Source: Halichondria panicea
Taxonomy: Eukaryota > Porifera > Demospongiae > Suberitida > Halichondriidae
Length of the DNA: 64,000 nucleotides
Assembly (NCBI RefSeq): GCF_963675165.1
Contig: NC_087390.1
Coordinates: 3,977,301-4,041,300, forward strand
Reading direction: 5' to 3'
This document shows positions 37,626-49,895 of this stretch, piece by piece. The position numbers and the translations under genes were made by a program. The notes beneath the pieces are model-generated. The model did no database searches and was not told the origin of the DNA. It worked only from the letters and a program-made list of their open reading frames with translations. Numbering within the stretch: position 1 is the first letter of the stretch; each line of letters begins with the position of its first letter.

Positions 37626-38640
37626 TGGTATAGGATACACAAACTTCTCCCTAAACTTTTAATTAACCGGTAATTCGTAATTCTATGAGCCAGAAAGACC
37701 TATACCAGGTATCTAGCTAGCTAGACCATGTACCACGTACAACGATCGAACTACCCTCTAGCTAGCGCGCCTAGATTAATAGTTATACGCATGCACAGAA
37801 TAGAGATTCTGTCAAGGAATTCTTTGTTTTTTCTTGAATTGACCACTGCCTTCTTGTCGTTGAGCTTTTCAATCGTTGAGCTTTTCAATAAATTTATTGA
37901 GCTCTGTATAATGCTCTGTATAATTATAACAAGGATTATGCAGGTCAAAGGCTGTAAATATAGCGCCATTGCTGTCTCACTACCATTGCTGTCTCACTAC
38001 ATTTGATGAGTCTGAGTCAGAGTCGGATTCCTCTGTCATGTACCAATTGAGGATTATTTCATACCTTCATTTTCTCCCTTTAGCAACTTTGCTCGGCTTG
38101 CATATATATACCTGTATAATAACAGTAGGCGGGGACACGGACACCACACCATACCATGGGCACTACTGACTGAATGATGGCCAAAGCCCTACTCACTCAC
38201 AGATAATGTGTATTCACATGGTGCAGCAGCACACAACTACAATGCTGTGTCAAGTACTCTTCACTTTCGGCTACTTCGAAGAAAATGTTCGCTGCTGGGT
38301 CAAGTACTCTTCACTTTCGGCTACTTCGAAGAAAATGTTGTTTTCTTTAATCGAAAAATGTCGTTCAGTTCAGTTTCAGACACGACCCAATTCAGAAAAA
38401 TGTCTTAAACGAACATGCTGACTATAAAAGGGCGTGCCCAGGACAGCTCCGACCGGATGCAACGGGAAAATGGGGAAATGAAAAATGGCAAAAGATGAAT
38501 TTGTTTTTATATAAGTCTTTTTAAGTTTTGCCCTTGACAGTATAATGCATTCTTTACACTTCCTTTGATACGCCTTCTTCCTGAGTATAGCATGAGCTCT
38601 CGCACGAGGTAGCTAGGCACGGTTTTAGGTACGGTTTTAG
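37626..38640. other. No gene recognised; several tandem duplications
   Basis: AT-rich sequence. A 40-bp word (tcaagtactcttcactttcg onward) occurs at 38250-38289 and 38300-38339, with a 50-bp offset. Shorter duplications are at about 37858-37890 and 37972-38000, and gtacggttttag is doubled just before the next exon. Confidence 0.5.
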
Positions 38641-41250
38641 GTACCAACTGGAGGAGGCCAAGAAGACGTTCGGGGACAAGATGGACAGCGTTCTTGCTGC
38701 CAGAGGCTTGGACAACAACAGAGAGCTTCTCTCTAGATTGTTGGACGAACTGGCAGCTGAAGGTATAGTTACAACTGACAGAGTTTGCCCTGGCTCTGAT
38801 CGATCTCATGTCATGCCCATGTTGGAGAATTCAGGTTTGTCATTTCTGATATTTATATGACGAAGAAGTTTGTAATAATTGTATGTATCGTTCAGGAATT
38901 TTCACTGGCAATGCCAACGCCAGTGACGACCAGTTGTTCATTTGTGAGCAAAAAACATTTTCCCGTCTGTGTGCTAGTCTATCCCAACGTGCCAGTCATA
39001 CTCTCGGAAGCCCACCACTACTCTTCAGGTAGCGCCTAATTTATACGAGCGACCTAGCTTTCAATTAGAGACGGATCGTCCTCCGCATTTCCGCATTGAA
39101 GAATTTCAATGTGACAATTGCGGAACTCAGGTATATTAAGGACTGGGACCTTCAATTATTGCTGAATCAGCTAAAACGCAGCCACGCCCACGATTTTTAA
39201 TATGTTTTGTGTGTAAAAATTTTGTGCAGCTACTTATCTTTTTTAGTTCTAAAAACGGTGTTCTAAACCTTCCTTTTAGCTCTTAATTCTTAGTGTAGTA
39301 GGTAGTTCAAAGGCTTAAGCAGACATATCCGCTGGGAGAGAGCATCATGTTCTATTTAGAGTAAGTTATTAGCCTATAAAAATAAAAATGTCACTTATTG
39401 TCAGCTGTAAGACTAAGTTTTGTGCAGCAGATATGTCTGCTTAAGCCTTTGAACTACCTACTACACTAAGAATTAAGAGCTAAAAGGAAGGTTTAGAACA
39501 CCGTTTTTAGAACTAAAAAAGATCAGTAGCTGCACAAAATTTTTACACACAAAACATATTAAAAATCGTGGGCGTGGCTGCGTTTTAGCTGATTCAGCAA
39601 TAATTGAAGGTCCCAGTCCTTAATATACCTGAGAAGGCGTCAGTGGTGGGCTAGCTCACGAACACTAGGTGGACGATACATTGTCAACCAGAAGTGAGTT
39701 TGTCATTATTTTGATTACTTGACTTTTGGGTCCAGGATCGTTCATGCTTTCACGTGTGCTGGAGTTCTACCGAGTCAGTACATCCACTTCAGTAGCAATG
39801 CCGGCTTAGGAAAAGTCGGTGCATCTTCAGGTTTGTTTATTTGGAGTTTCTCAAATGGCATAATAATAATGTATGGTTACAGTGTATAACAAAGGAGGGT
39901 ACTTGGACACTGTGGACGCGTGTGCCAAGGCATCCATGCTGAAGGCAGTCGAGGAAGTGAAAGCAACACCTAATTACTGCGAGGTAAATATTTTTTGAGT
40001 CTTTTATCGTATTTGAAACAAGCGGACTTTATCAACAGTGGGTAATAACAGATGCTCGCCACGACTCTACAGCCAACGCATATAATACCACCGTTCCTTA
40101 GGTATGTCAGTAATTCTCGTCGTAACACTTGTTATCTCTAAGTGTTATCTCTAACCCACAATAGTACAAAAAGCTGCTCAAATGTGTCCAAAACTGAACA
40201 TCATTGTGCACAGACTCGAGAAGTTGCAAGATAGTTCTTCCGCAGGTTCTGGAAAAAGGTATCAACATGCCCATGCCTTAATTATTGTGTAATTATTGTG
40301 CACATAATTATACTGTCGTAGGTCTCAACATAGTTGAAGTAGCTCATGACAATCAACCTGTAGTGAAGAAATACGTGCTGAACCTTGTGAATTCGTACGA
40401 CACCTGGCACGGTAAGCGATGTAACAACGTATATTCTGTAATAACAGAGTTGGTGTAATTGGTGTAATTGCAGGGACCAAGAATGTAGCGAAGAAAATGG
40501 CGAAAAGAGCAGTTGGGACTCAAGGAAAGACCTGGTTTCCAGAGCTTTGTTTGTTGAAATTGCTGAGTCACATAAATATAATCCCCATTAGGTAAAAGTA
40601 CAAAATCCACTTGTACTACTGTATGAAGAACTGTGCTCAGTCAGCAGAAAAGCTGCGGAAAAGTATTTTAAATATCGTTGAACATTTCAGGTGAGTATCC
40701 TTATGTTTACATGTATTATGTATATTGATATAACCTATTATTATTATTGTGTTTCCAGAACAAGCACGAGGGCTGTGACAAAACCTCAAACTTGAGGATT
40801 CTGCTGCCTATAAGGCGACACTAATGGAGATAAAAATGCGGAGTCATACTGTCGAGTGAGAATTTTCATTGGAATTATTGCAGTGTCGTGACACGTTCTG
40901 GGTCGATCACCAGCTACTCACATACATACCAAAACGTATTCACTTTGGATCAAGTACTTTTGAAATGAGAATGAACCTGGCTATTATGGACTGGGTATGT
41001 TGTACTACCTATATGTATTTACATTACAGAACGAGAATGTATGTAGAGAAAGTACAAGTGAACGACTAGTGCTGGTGAAGGACGCTGGTGAAGGACAATA
41101 TATGGGAGTGCTACATTCAGCAAAGATCCAGCAAAGATCCAACGAGCTCAGCAATGGTGTCGTTTCGTTTCATCCATTTACACATGATGCTGAGTAATGA
41201 TGATCTGGCGTACGATGGTGCTCTTTTATACTCAGATGTGGACTTAAAGT
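38641..41250 (+). pseudogene. Multi-exon DDE-like transposase gene with a foldback insertion
   Basis: Readable exons with GT..AG borders. 38641-38762 gives YQLEEAKKTFGDKMDSVLAA, which could form a coiled coil. 39737-39831 gives IVHAFTCAGVLPSQYIHFSS. About 39881-39983 gives YNKGGYLDTVDACAKASMLK. About 40040-40100 gives VITDARHDSTANAYNTTVP. 40322-40410 gives GLNIVEVAHDNQPVVKKYV then NSYDTWHGTKNVAKKM, running over into 40474-40590. About 40610-40690 gives IHLYYCMKNCAQSAEKLRK, and 40885-40995 gives DTFWVDHQLLTYIPKRIHFG. The motifs TDARHDS, AHDNQ and SYDTWHGTKN parallel the TDgRxDS, TDRH and FDxWHxxK motifs of a DNA-transposon protein family I recall from fish and cnidarians. Some frames and phases do not join, and a 508-bp foldback element lies between the exons at 38641 and 39737. 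The product is probably not functional as read. Confidence 0.6.
39126..39633. mobile_element. Foldback (snapback) element, 204-bp arms
   Basis: The left arm 39126-39329 starts ctcaggtatattaaggactg. The right arm 39430-39633 is its reverse complement, with only one mismatch seen on direct comparison (acttatc versus actgatc). The 100-bp loop has no coding potential. A diverged end is present at 22371. No clear target duplication is visible beyond one or two A residues. Confidence 0.85.
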
Positions 41251-41286
41251 AAGTGTTATTACATGGCCACAAGCATTTATTGGCCC

Positions 41287-41433
41287 TTGCAACAGTGCCC
41301 TAACCCCCCCCCCCAGTAGTTAATGATATTCATAGCACTACACGCGTGTGGTACGCCCACGTAATGACATTCATGGTTGTTGTGGTTTGTTGGGGTTTGT
41401 TGGGGTGACTTGCTGCTGAGGGCACTGTTGCAA
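41287..41433. mobile_element. Short MITE-like element with 15-bp TIRs
   Basis: ttgcaacagtgccct (41287-41301) and its reverse complement agggcactgttgcaa (41419-41433) enclose a C-run and the word agtagttaatgatattcata. The internal part is repeated at about 41475-41605 with a longer C-run, together with the neighbouring word ctcccacgagcctttt. Confidence 0.6.
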
Positions 41434-41721
41434 CGAGAGGCTCCCACGAGCCTTTTCCTCTGCTGTACTGTACCTATGTGCCCCTAACCCCCCCCCCCCC
41501 CCCCCAGTAGTTAATGATATTCATAGCACCACACGAGTGTGGTGCGCCCACGTAATGACATTCATGGTTGTTGTGGTTTGTTGGGCTCCTCCCACGAGCC
41601 TTTTAGGTGTATGTCGCTCAAAAGGTTCCAAAGATTAGGACAATACGCCCATCACTGATGCACGTAAGGTAACTAGCAAGCTAAAAACTGAGCCAACTAC
41701 TTCATGAGGTATAATCCCAGG

Positions 41722-42724
41722 TCAGTAGCTTTCCGTTGATGAGATGATGATGAAGTGTACAAGGGTCGTAAAAGCGGGAAAATTCATATGCCCAAGAAGC
41801 CTGTTAAACTGGGGTTCAAGGTATGGTGCTGCTCATGTTCATGCTGTGGGTATCTCTGTGTATTTGATGTATACAGTGGTAAGCTCACCGATTCCTCTGG
41901 GAAAAAGATAGCTGTGAAAGGGCTTGTGAAAAATGTAGTCCATCGTTTACTCACTCCTTTTTATGGTCATCAGCATGTTGTGTACATGGACAATTTTTAC
42001 ACGTCCGGTCCATTGATAGAAGAGTTAGCTAAGCAAAATGTCTTTACTGTCGGCACAATTTTGAAGAATGCTGCTGGTTTCCCAGCAAGTCGACTATACG
42101 TCCATGACTGTTGGTGATATTTCTTACTCTATGTTTAACGACCGTAGAGTTGTGTCCTTTGCAACAAATGTGTTCCCTGACCGTATGCCCTACACTGTAA
42201 TGCGAATGCACAAAGATGGTACCCTACGCTCTCAGAGTGTCCCCCCCTGTCTCCCTGCATATAACATGTATATGGGAGGAGTTGACAATACAGGGTGTAT
42301 GAGGAAAACCTATGGGTACGATAGAAAGTGTCGGCGGTATTGGTTCAGGATTTTCTTTCAATTCCTTGACGTTAGTGTGAATAATGCATACATTCTATAC
42401 AGGCACAGGCACAACTGTGTCAGGGTGGGTTCAAAGGCCATGCCTTTGAAAGGGTTTCGATTGGAACTAATTCATAGTCTATTGGGTGTGCCACGTACTC
42501 GTAGCAGTGCCTCAGGTCTGGCCAGTCTAAATATCGTTTTCCCCCCATCACAGGGCGCACGTGTGAGTGCAAATAGTGTCAGAGTGTCTCGTGGGCGCTG
42601 TCAAGTGTGTGTTCGAGAGAAGATCCCTAGCAGAGAGCAGCAACACACTGCAATGGCATGTCCCCACTGTCGCATAAGAATATGCAAAGGACACTCCGTT
42701 ATTGGACACACATGTGCTAGCTAA
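41722..42724 (+). pseudogene. piggyBac-type transposase, C-terminal two thirds, frameshifted
   Basis: Three DDD-core regions of piggyBac are recognisable: LSVDEMM (Asp codon 41738-41740), VVYMDNFYTSGPLIEEL (Asp 41989-41991) and MGGVDNTG (Asp 42284-42286). Between them lie MPKKPVKLGFKVW and VFPDRMPYTVMRMHKDG. After FFQFLDVSVNNAYILY the protein ends with a cysteine/histidine cluster (RCQVCVREK, MACPHCRIRICKGH, IGHTCAS) typical of the C-terminal zinc domain. The enzyme would cut at TTAA sites. The frame shifts near 41743-41755 and again near 42070-42110. The N-terminal part is not intact; only KVPKIRTIRPS-like traces remain near 41630. TTAA-flanked elements occur at 20766 and 52466, but I cannot show this gene belongs to them. 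Confidence 0.8.
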
Positions 42725-42917
42725 TGTGCTGTGTGACTGACTTTTCTTAGATGGTACTCTCCTGGTCTAAATTGGCCTTGGGAGGGGTATTGGGAGGAAA
42801 GGGGTATTATTTCAATGATTAATAAAATTGTGATAAAGAATTCAGTTGTATGTGAGAGGCCCTAACCCACTCTGTTGTAAATTCTGTTGTATTAATACAA
42901 AACTTGTGAATCCAAAT

Positions 42918-43024
42918 GGAGCTGATTGGACTCCTTGACACTGTCAGCGAGCTTGAGCACTGTCAGAGAGCCTCAGAGTCACCACAACCACTTGGACTGC
43001 CTCAACTTCTCACAGCAGCAGACG
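42918..43024 (+). CDS. Possible first exon of an unknown gene
   Basis: An ATG at 42918 opens MELIGLLDTVSELEHCQRAS and continues to LLTAAD before a gtaagt donor. No continuing exon could be identified downstream, so this may be chance. Confidence 0.2.
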
Positions 43025-44911
43025 TAAGTACGACAAGTTGTCAAGTCGATAGGTTGCCGCAATAGGTTAGAGCATATTGGGCACTGAAAGTATATCTGTT
43101 TCTAGGTAGCTATTGGTATTGGTGGTATTGGTGCTATGGCCTTAATGTGCTTAATAGCGGCTTGATATGATTAGATATGATGGCCTTCCCATTCTCACTA
43201 CATTTTTTGGCTTCCAAGTGGCGGTGAACATATCAAGCAGCTTGTTTCCTTGTCATCCTACCAATGTGCTCCAGACTTTTTTTGTTAAAATATATTGCAT
43301 TTTTGCAGGAATGGCAGAATTACCTTTGTGGCAATGGAGAAGATCTCGTCTAAATCTGCCTGGTATTTTGGGCAGCTGTATCTTTAAATTTCCGCGTGTT
43401 GCTCATTCATTTCTGCAAATAATAATGCATGCGTGAATTCATGCGTGATTTTATGTTTGATTTTATGTTAATAATACCATAACTTTGAATCTGAATATCT
43501 TTTTGTAAAAACATTAGCCATTTACCTGTCTTTGAAATGAAGTAGCTTTTCTTTATTGAGTACTTCACTTCGTGATATGTGATATGACAAAAATAAATGA
43601 CATATGACGAACAAGGATTTTACCAATGCTGATATGTGACGGTTGCTATCTGAAACTCATGAAAATTACTGCTGTTCAAAAGATGTGTGTGCAGTGCGAT
43701 GTGTGTGCAGTGCTAAAGATTCTTAGAGATTCTAATTGAAGAACACCATACACTGAACTGTGATACCGAAAATGCACTATATGTGACAACGACTAGGCCA
43801 ACGACTAGGCCAACGACTAGGCCAATTTAGTAGAAATGAAAAACATGGGCAAACATTTTTTTTCAACCACCACCACATATTGCGATGATATAACATGATA
43901 TAAGTGTTCAGAATGTTCTCACGGTGACATGGCTCACTCAGGAGGTTCTATCGGCAGACGCTGGGAAATACCTACACATAGGCGGCTCATGATTGTACTA
44001 ACTAAACCTATAGTGAAGCTATCAATAGTGAAGCTATCAAGACTACTACAAATATGCTACTCTATAGTGACTTACCAAGTTCAGGAAGATGGTCCACCTC
44101 AAGTGCGTCCCTCCCAGTCACTGTCCTCTCACTCTAGGCATCGATATTCTCACTCTCTAGCTTCCCCCTGAGGTTGTACTACGAAGATCTTGTAGCAATT
44201 ATAAAACGGTCACTTTTCTTTCGACAATATTAAAAATACCACGTGGAAGAGCAGCTTGTGCTGATACTCCAACACAATGATTTTTGAAATTTGCTAAAGC
44301 GGCTTGATTCGGTCGCTCTACATGAATTCGTACTGAGCGAGTGGTTTGAACTTCGGAGTTGCCATCTGATATTCAGAGCAACACCCAACGGGTCTTGTAT
44401 GGCAAACCCGAAATTTTGTTTTTGCTACTAGTGGGAATCTTCTCTATGAAACCGGATATTCGAGTAAGCTGGACATCAGATATTGCTCCTACTCAATGTA
44501 TCTAAGGCAGGCTAAATGTATTACTGTAAAAAATGTTTTTTAACATGACAATTTTGTATTGTATCTTTGCAGGAGAATACTGTGACAGTATCTAGCAACA
44601 GTATCTAGCATTGGAGAACACTAACAAGTCAACACTTTCAACACTTTAGCTAGATCAGATTACCATGTTATTGTTTGCATAGTGCTAAATTTTTGTGCAA
44701 ACAAATCAACTAATTGGAAGCTATCTTACGGTGTTGAACAATCGCAAAATTCAGGCAGAATGTGATAGGCCAATATAAAATCGATTTTTTACAGTTGTCG
44801 ATTTACACATGAACGACAATCAATCTGATAATCGATTTTTGAAATTCGATTTTTGATAATTGATTTTAGAACTGCTCTGAGAACTGCTCTGAGGTGGGCT
44901 TGGGGGGGGCC
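43025..44911. other. No gene recognised
   Basis: AT-rich intergenic sequence. It contains a 13-bp triplication (acgactaggcca, about 43788-43825) and tandem duplications near 44015-44045, 44590-44612 and 44868-44893. The last stretch, gggcttgggggggg, supplies the target site of the next transposon. Confidence 0.5.
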
Positions 44912-44979
44912 TAGCCTCGAATCCACGCCGATTAAAATACGGCCTGGTGTTCATTGCATGGGTGTTAGTGCACATGCGC
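44912..44979 (+). repeat. Left terminal inverted repeat of the helicase transposon
   Basis: Runs from tagcctcgaatccacgccg through aaaatacggcctggtgttc to ttagtgcacatgcgc. The 8-bp target duplication lies directly to its left. Confidence 0.9.
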
Positions 44980-45095
44980 TGAACAATTACCCAGAATCTG
45001 GGTAATTGTGCACGCCAGTAAAACTTTTAGTAAATGTTACCGTAAACTAGCTTGTAATACTTTTGTTCCGTGTTACTTTTATTGTTTCAATAACA

Positions 45096-46677
45096 ATGGC
45101 ATTGACTGAGACTGCGTTTTGTGAAGCTGTGGCTTATGTTCTTCGTTGCGTTGGTCTCACACTGAAGCCACAAAAGGAGGCTCTCATCGACGGTCATGAT
45201 GTCTTTGCTTGGTTCCCCACGGGCTATGGCAAGTCTTTGTGCTTCCAACTGTTGCCCTTCATGTTTGACTTCAAACTGAAGCGGACAAGCTCGAGCTCTG
45301 AGAGAAGTGTTGTGCTGGTGCTGTCACCACTAGTGTCTCTGATGATAGACCAGGTCTCAGGCCTCCGGAAGAGGGGTGTCTCTACTGCTATAATAATTAT
45401 TGTCTGGCAACAAAGGTAAATAAAGATGTAGATACAGTACCTATAATTATAGAATCTATAAAGTTATTAATGCCTGAACGTAGTGCATTATTACAGTCAT
45501 CCTTCATTTCATAGATGTCGAGAAGGACCTCCTTGCTAGTGTGAGTGACGTGTCCGAGGGTCGGTTCTCCCTCCTCTATAGTGCTCCCGAGGCACTCCTT
45601 GGCAGAGAAACGTGGAAGCAGCTCCTGTCCCCTCTGTGACTCTGTAGTGGCAGTCGCTATTGACGAAGCACACTGTGTGTATAAGTGGTAAGCAAGAGTG
45701 TTTATTCAATTTGAGGCAATATTTTAGGCTATAATTATACATGTATTACAATAAGTGGCTACATCGACGCGACATATAAAACAACACAGCAGTTCTACTT
45801 CGATATTGTCCTAAGATGTAGTGTGTTGCATATAATTATATATGGAGGGTCTCTTTAAAAAACCAGGTCTCCTTAAAATATGTACACATGTAAACTACAA
45901 GATGCCTTTACATGTGCTCTACTGTCTACGCAGTTTTGTATAATGATTTTACAACGTACATGTACAGGAGTAAAGACTGCATTTGATACCTGCGACCTCC
46001 TCGTACGCCATTTCTGGCTGCGACTGCCACTGTGACCAAGAGGATGAGGGACTATGTTGTTCAGAACCTTGGCATGGCAGGCTACTATATGGTGTCTGAG
46101 TCTCCCAACAAGCCTTATGAGGCGGTCAGAAAGACAACAATTGAGGAAGACTTTACATTCGTTGTGGCAGACTTGTTGGACAACACTGTCAAGGCTCGAC
46201 GTATAGTTGTCTACTGCCAGTCACTGAACATGTGCGCGAGTTTGTATGAGAACTTCAAGTACACTTTGAAGGATGCTGGCTACTACCCTCCAGGAGCTGA
46301 ACAGATCAGTGACAACAGAATGTTCGGAAACTCGTGGGAAGCCTGACGGTGTTGTCAGGATTGTGTTTGCGACGATGGCTATTGGTATGGGGGTGGAGGT
46401 GGACTTCAAGAACTTCATCATCCACTATGGTGCCCCTAGGTCACTGGAAGACTAGAGCGGCCGAGATAATCAGCAGTCGTTGGCTAGAGTGTACTGGAGG
46501 CCAGTTGAAGCTCCTGTACGGGCTGATCTCACCATCCCAAGGAACTTGGCTGTGAGGGACTATCTTGAGAACACTGAGCTGTGCAGGAGATTCATGCTAC
46601 TTCGATCCCGTTGTTGCCAGGGACATGAAGTCTCGGGACAAGATGTTCTGCTGCGACAACTGTCGATCCATTGCTAA
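45096..46677 (+). pseudogene. RecQ-like ATP-dependent DNA helicase of the transposon, degraded
   Basis: The start is taken at the ATG at 45096 (MALTETAFCEAVAYVLRC); in-frame sequence upstream lacks an ATG. Helicase motifs in order: I, WFPTGYGKSLCFQLLPF (Walker A GKS); Ia, VVLVLSPLVSLMIDQ; II, VAVAIDEAHCVYKW (DEAH, 45662-45673); then SPNKPYEAVRKTTIEEDFTF, RRIVVYCQSLNMCASLYENF (IV), YYPPGAEQISDNRMF, PDGVVRIVFATMAIGMGVEV (V) and IIHYGAPRSLED. The next part should hold motif VI (Q..GRAGR), but only SGRDNQQS-like sequence remains before VYWRPVEAPVRADL. Thus most of motif VI is missing, and a second deletion follows DNRMF. A microsatellite-like ATAATAATT insertion shifts the frame near 45390. In the intact element the helicase would unwind DNA during transposition; that role is inference. 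Confidence 0.82.
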
Positions 46678-46892
46678 GTGAGGTAATTATTGCAGTTTAC
46701 TGATTAGTAGTCAATCTCATTATAAATCAGGTGACTAGATCTCATCGTAATGAAAAATCTCTGTGTCTGGTATATTGTCAAGTCCATACGAGGCACTGGT
46801 ACATGTCTGCATCCTCAGTGTCGGAGCCAGTTCTCATAGCAGTTTCGCTCATTGTGTACTCCATGTGGTCATCTTTTGTCTGTTTAATTTAT

Positions 46893-49797
46893 GCAGGGGG
46901 AACTTGGGGAAGTCTTCACGTCCTTCTCGTCTGATCTTTTGCTGTGGGCTGTTGCTAGAGGGTGGATGCCGGTCTGCTTATCAAAACTGACGGAGAGTGT
47001 CTCGAGGGCTCTTGCTGCCCAGGTACTGGCTGCTTTCGAAAAGTTCGCACCCATGTTTGAGATTATATCTTTGAACAGCTTGTTGATGTGCTCGTTGTGG
47101 AGATCACATGGGACCGTGAGTATTGACGAAGCGGCCCCAGGTCAGCTGATGAGAGAGGTATGGCTGTAGAGTAGCAACTTGAAACTGCAGCCTCAGTGCC
47201 TCAAGTGCGTACTTTGTCTTCCTTTCAGAATGGAAGTGGAGCATCATGATCTTCCACAGTCGAAGTACACGCTCACCGTCTCCTTCCTTGCAGTACCAAG
47301 GAGGCGAAATGACACAATACTCGAGCATACCTGTACACATAATCTCTATTGTCTACCACAGGCTCTCCAAGCAGCGCCTCAGGGATCACTGTGAACTCCT
47401 TGACCACTTTCTGTGCCACACTCTTCAACAGATCCTGGTTGACCTCCTTGTAGGACCTAGTGTGCATAATGTTGGTGGCATAATGTTCTCAGTCAGGTAT
47501 GTTGTGTACTATTCCACGTCTCCTTGCAGCCCGCTGTCACAATGTGCCCTTTGAACACAATGAGCAGAGATTCTTGACATGAGTGCATGTCATCCTTTGG
47601 CTTCTTAGCTTTCGAGCGTCCAATACGTGCGAAGATACTATTGAGACTGCCGTAGTCTTCTTGACTGGCCTTGTACAGCTTCTGCCAGATGAGCTGCAAA
47701 TAACAGGAAGGTACGTCAAATGTAATCACATGTACATACGTGGGTGTATTTAGATAGTATGTGGACGTGTACATACGTACATAATGATGCATTTAGGTAT
47801 GTGTATACATACATGTAAGTACAGTTGCTGTACGTATTACTATTCTTAGTGATATCCTCAATAACACGTGTGTGTAGAACAAAATTTTTTGTTAGTGGTA
47901 GGCTCTTATAGGAGTACTGGTGGGCACTTATAGGAATACTCATATGTACAGTACTCTACAATCATAAAGTTCATCACACAGTGCCAGTCCTCAATACACG
48001 GCTACTATTTGAGCACTGCACATGACGTGAGGTGATCACCCCCAGTCAGTGCTGTGTGCTTGTAGCTCTCATGATCTCCACCATTTCACTGCTCACAATT
48101 TCGTTGTTGTGCAGCACATCCAACACAACTACCTTCGACTTTGCTGCCATCTCTTGGTGTGTGTTTGGTGACCAGCCTCTTCAACTCCTCAACTCCTTGA
48201 AACCCTCGATATAATCACACAGGATTCTACTCACTAACACCTCAAGGTCTCCCTGGATGACAGTGATATATTCCTTGATTGGTAGGAAGCACTCAACTGT
48301 GTCTGTGCATCAACTGTGTCTGTGCAGAGCGAGAGAGGAAAAGGAGGTGAGACACGAGCCTTGACAGCGAATATGCTGAACATGTGCATGAGCCTCCCAT
48401 GGTGGTCACTCCTTATGTCCCGCACACTGACCTGCTTGTCCACATTGTCACCGACAAACTTTACAAATGCCCCCTCACTCAACCACCACTTGTCTAGCAC
48501 TTTGGTATGGCCCTCACTGATCTTTTTGACACGCTTCAGTATCGCTTCGTAGCTGAGGGTCACATTGATGTGGTTTAGCCTGGCCCAAGCCTAAATAATA
48601 CTGTTCTTACCATGTGATCAATGCTCTATTTTATACGCGCACACAATTTATACGCGCACACAAACACGCACAGACCTTCAAGAGGGCACACGAGAGATAG
48701 GATTGAATCCCACACATCCGCTCTTTCAAGAGGATGGCCACTGCTGTACACAGTCCTGGGAACTGCCGATCTCCCTTCTTCTTCTTGTTCCTCTTGGACG
48801 AGTTGCTGACAGCACAACGTAGAATCTCGTAGAGAGTAGGAGCGATTGCTTGTGTCCACGCGAACCTCTCAGCCTGCTCAAGGGTCATGGACCGAAACAT
48901 GGACCGAAACAGCGACACTGGCTGGGCACTCTTGCTGCACAACACACTACACTCATCATTTATGATCCTTGATACCCAAGCCACAACATCATTACTGAGA
49001 CAAGGAGTAGACAAAACAGCCCTGCAAATGGATTGAAGATTTCCCCCAGCAAGTGCCTTTGCGATCTTTTCCAGGTACACTTACTTGGTGAGTACTGTAA
49101 GTGTGCGTTTGACTCATGATTATTACCGTACAATGTACTTTATAATAATACCTTGACAGATTGTTTGTCAGTAGCAGTGCTGGCACTCGTAGTCTGTAGT
49201 GTGCACTCAATTCCAGCTATAATTATAGGATAATTATAATTATTTATTATAACACTCAGGTATAGATCTACCATTGGGTTGCTGAGTACTGGCAGTCTCA
49301 ATAGAAGTTGCTTGAGTAACGTTGCTCCGATCCCTCAGCGGCGCAATGACTAACAAATTACAGTAATTTTAGAAACTCGTAATTTTTATCTTGGGAAACA
49401 GAGTCGCCTTCCAGCGGTCTGGCGCTTAGCTGATGGTCTTGCTACGTGTGTGTGTGGAGAAACCCCTACCCCCTTTCTCGGAGCCACAACTCGAGTACTT
49501 GTTGGGCTGCCAGTGACACTTGTGAGAGGCCTGGGTAGAAGTGCCCTTCTCTTCTCATAGCTAGCCTTGGCTAGAACTCTAAATGACTCTGCTGACAGAA
49601 ACTTTCTGTTGCAAGGCCTGCAAATAATGGTGGGAGAGACCATCACCATCATCTGGAGTTATTGGAACCTCTGTGATTTTGCTGAGCCTCTCTGCAAGAT
49701 CTGAGGAAGGGTATCCTTTGGGGAAAACTGCAATGTAATGAGAAGAAGACAAGAAACTGCAGCAAGTCCTGCATGATAAGGATTCTGCGGTAGCCAT
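46893..49797 (-). pseudogene. DUF6589-like protein of the helicase transposon (candidate transposase)
   Basis: The start is chosen at the ATG at 49797 (MATAESLSCRTCCSFLSSSH), which keeps an N-terminal CxxC. A second pair follows (ICRPCNRKF, about 49630), giving a ZAD-like zinc module. Further segments: LEQAERFAWTQAIAPTLYE (48880-48820), VTLSYEAILKRVKKISEGH (48560-48500), FVKFVGDNVDKQVSVRDIRS (48475-48415), SKVVVLDVLHNNEIVS (48150-48100), EDWHCVMNFM (47995-47965), QEDYGSLNSIFARIGRSKAK (47670-47600), YALEALRLQFQ (47220-47185), LTWGRFVNTHGPM (47145-47104) and CDLHNEHINKLFKDIISNMG (47107-47050), ending PLATAHSKRSDEKDV (about 46930). The order matches a family I recall as DUF6589. GDNVDK, EDWHC and HNEH are plausible acidic active-site residues, but this is inference. 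It has multiple exons with several frame breaks. It ends about 0.2 kb from the convergent helicase gene. Confidence 0.72.
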
Positions 49798-49895
49798 TTC
49801 TCAGTTGTTTAACCACTGTATTTTTCCTGCGAACCATGCAGTATAACGTATTCTCATTCTGTTTATTTTCCGTTTTATTATCAACAATAAATTTC

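Noticed and set aside
39126-39633. Target duplication for the foldback element
   Set aside because: Flanks offer at most AA on both sides, which is too short to claim.
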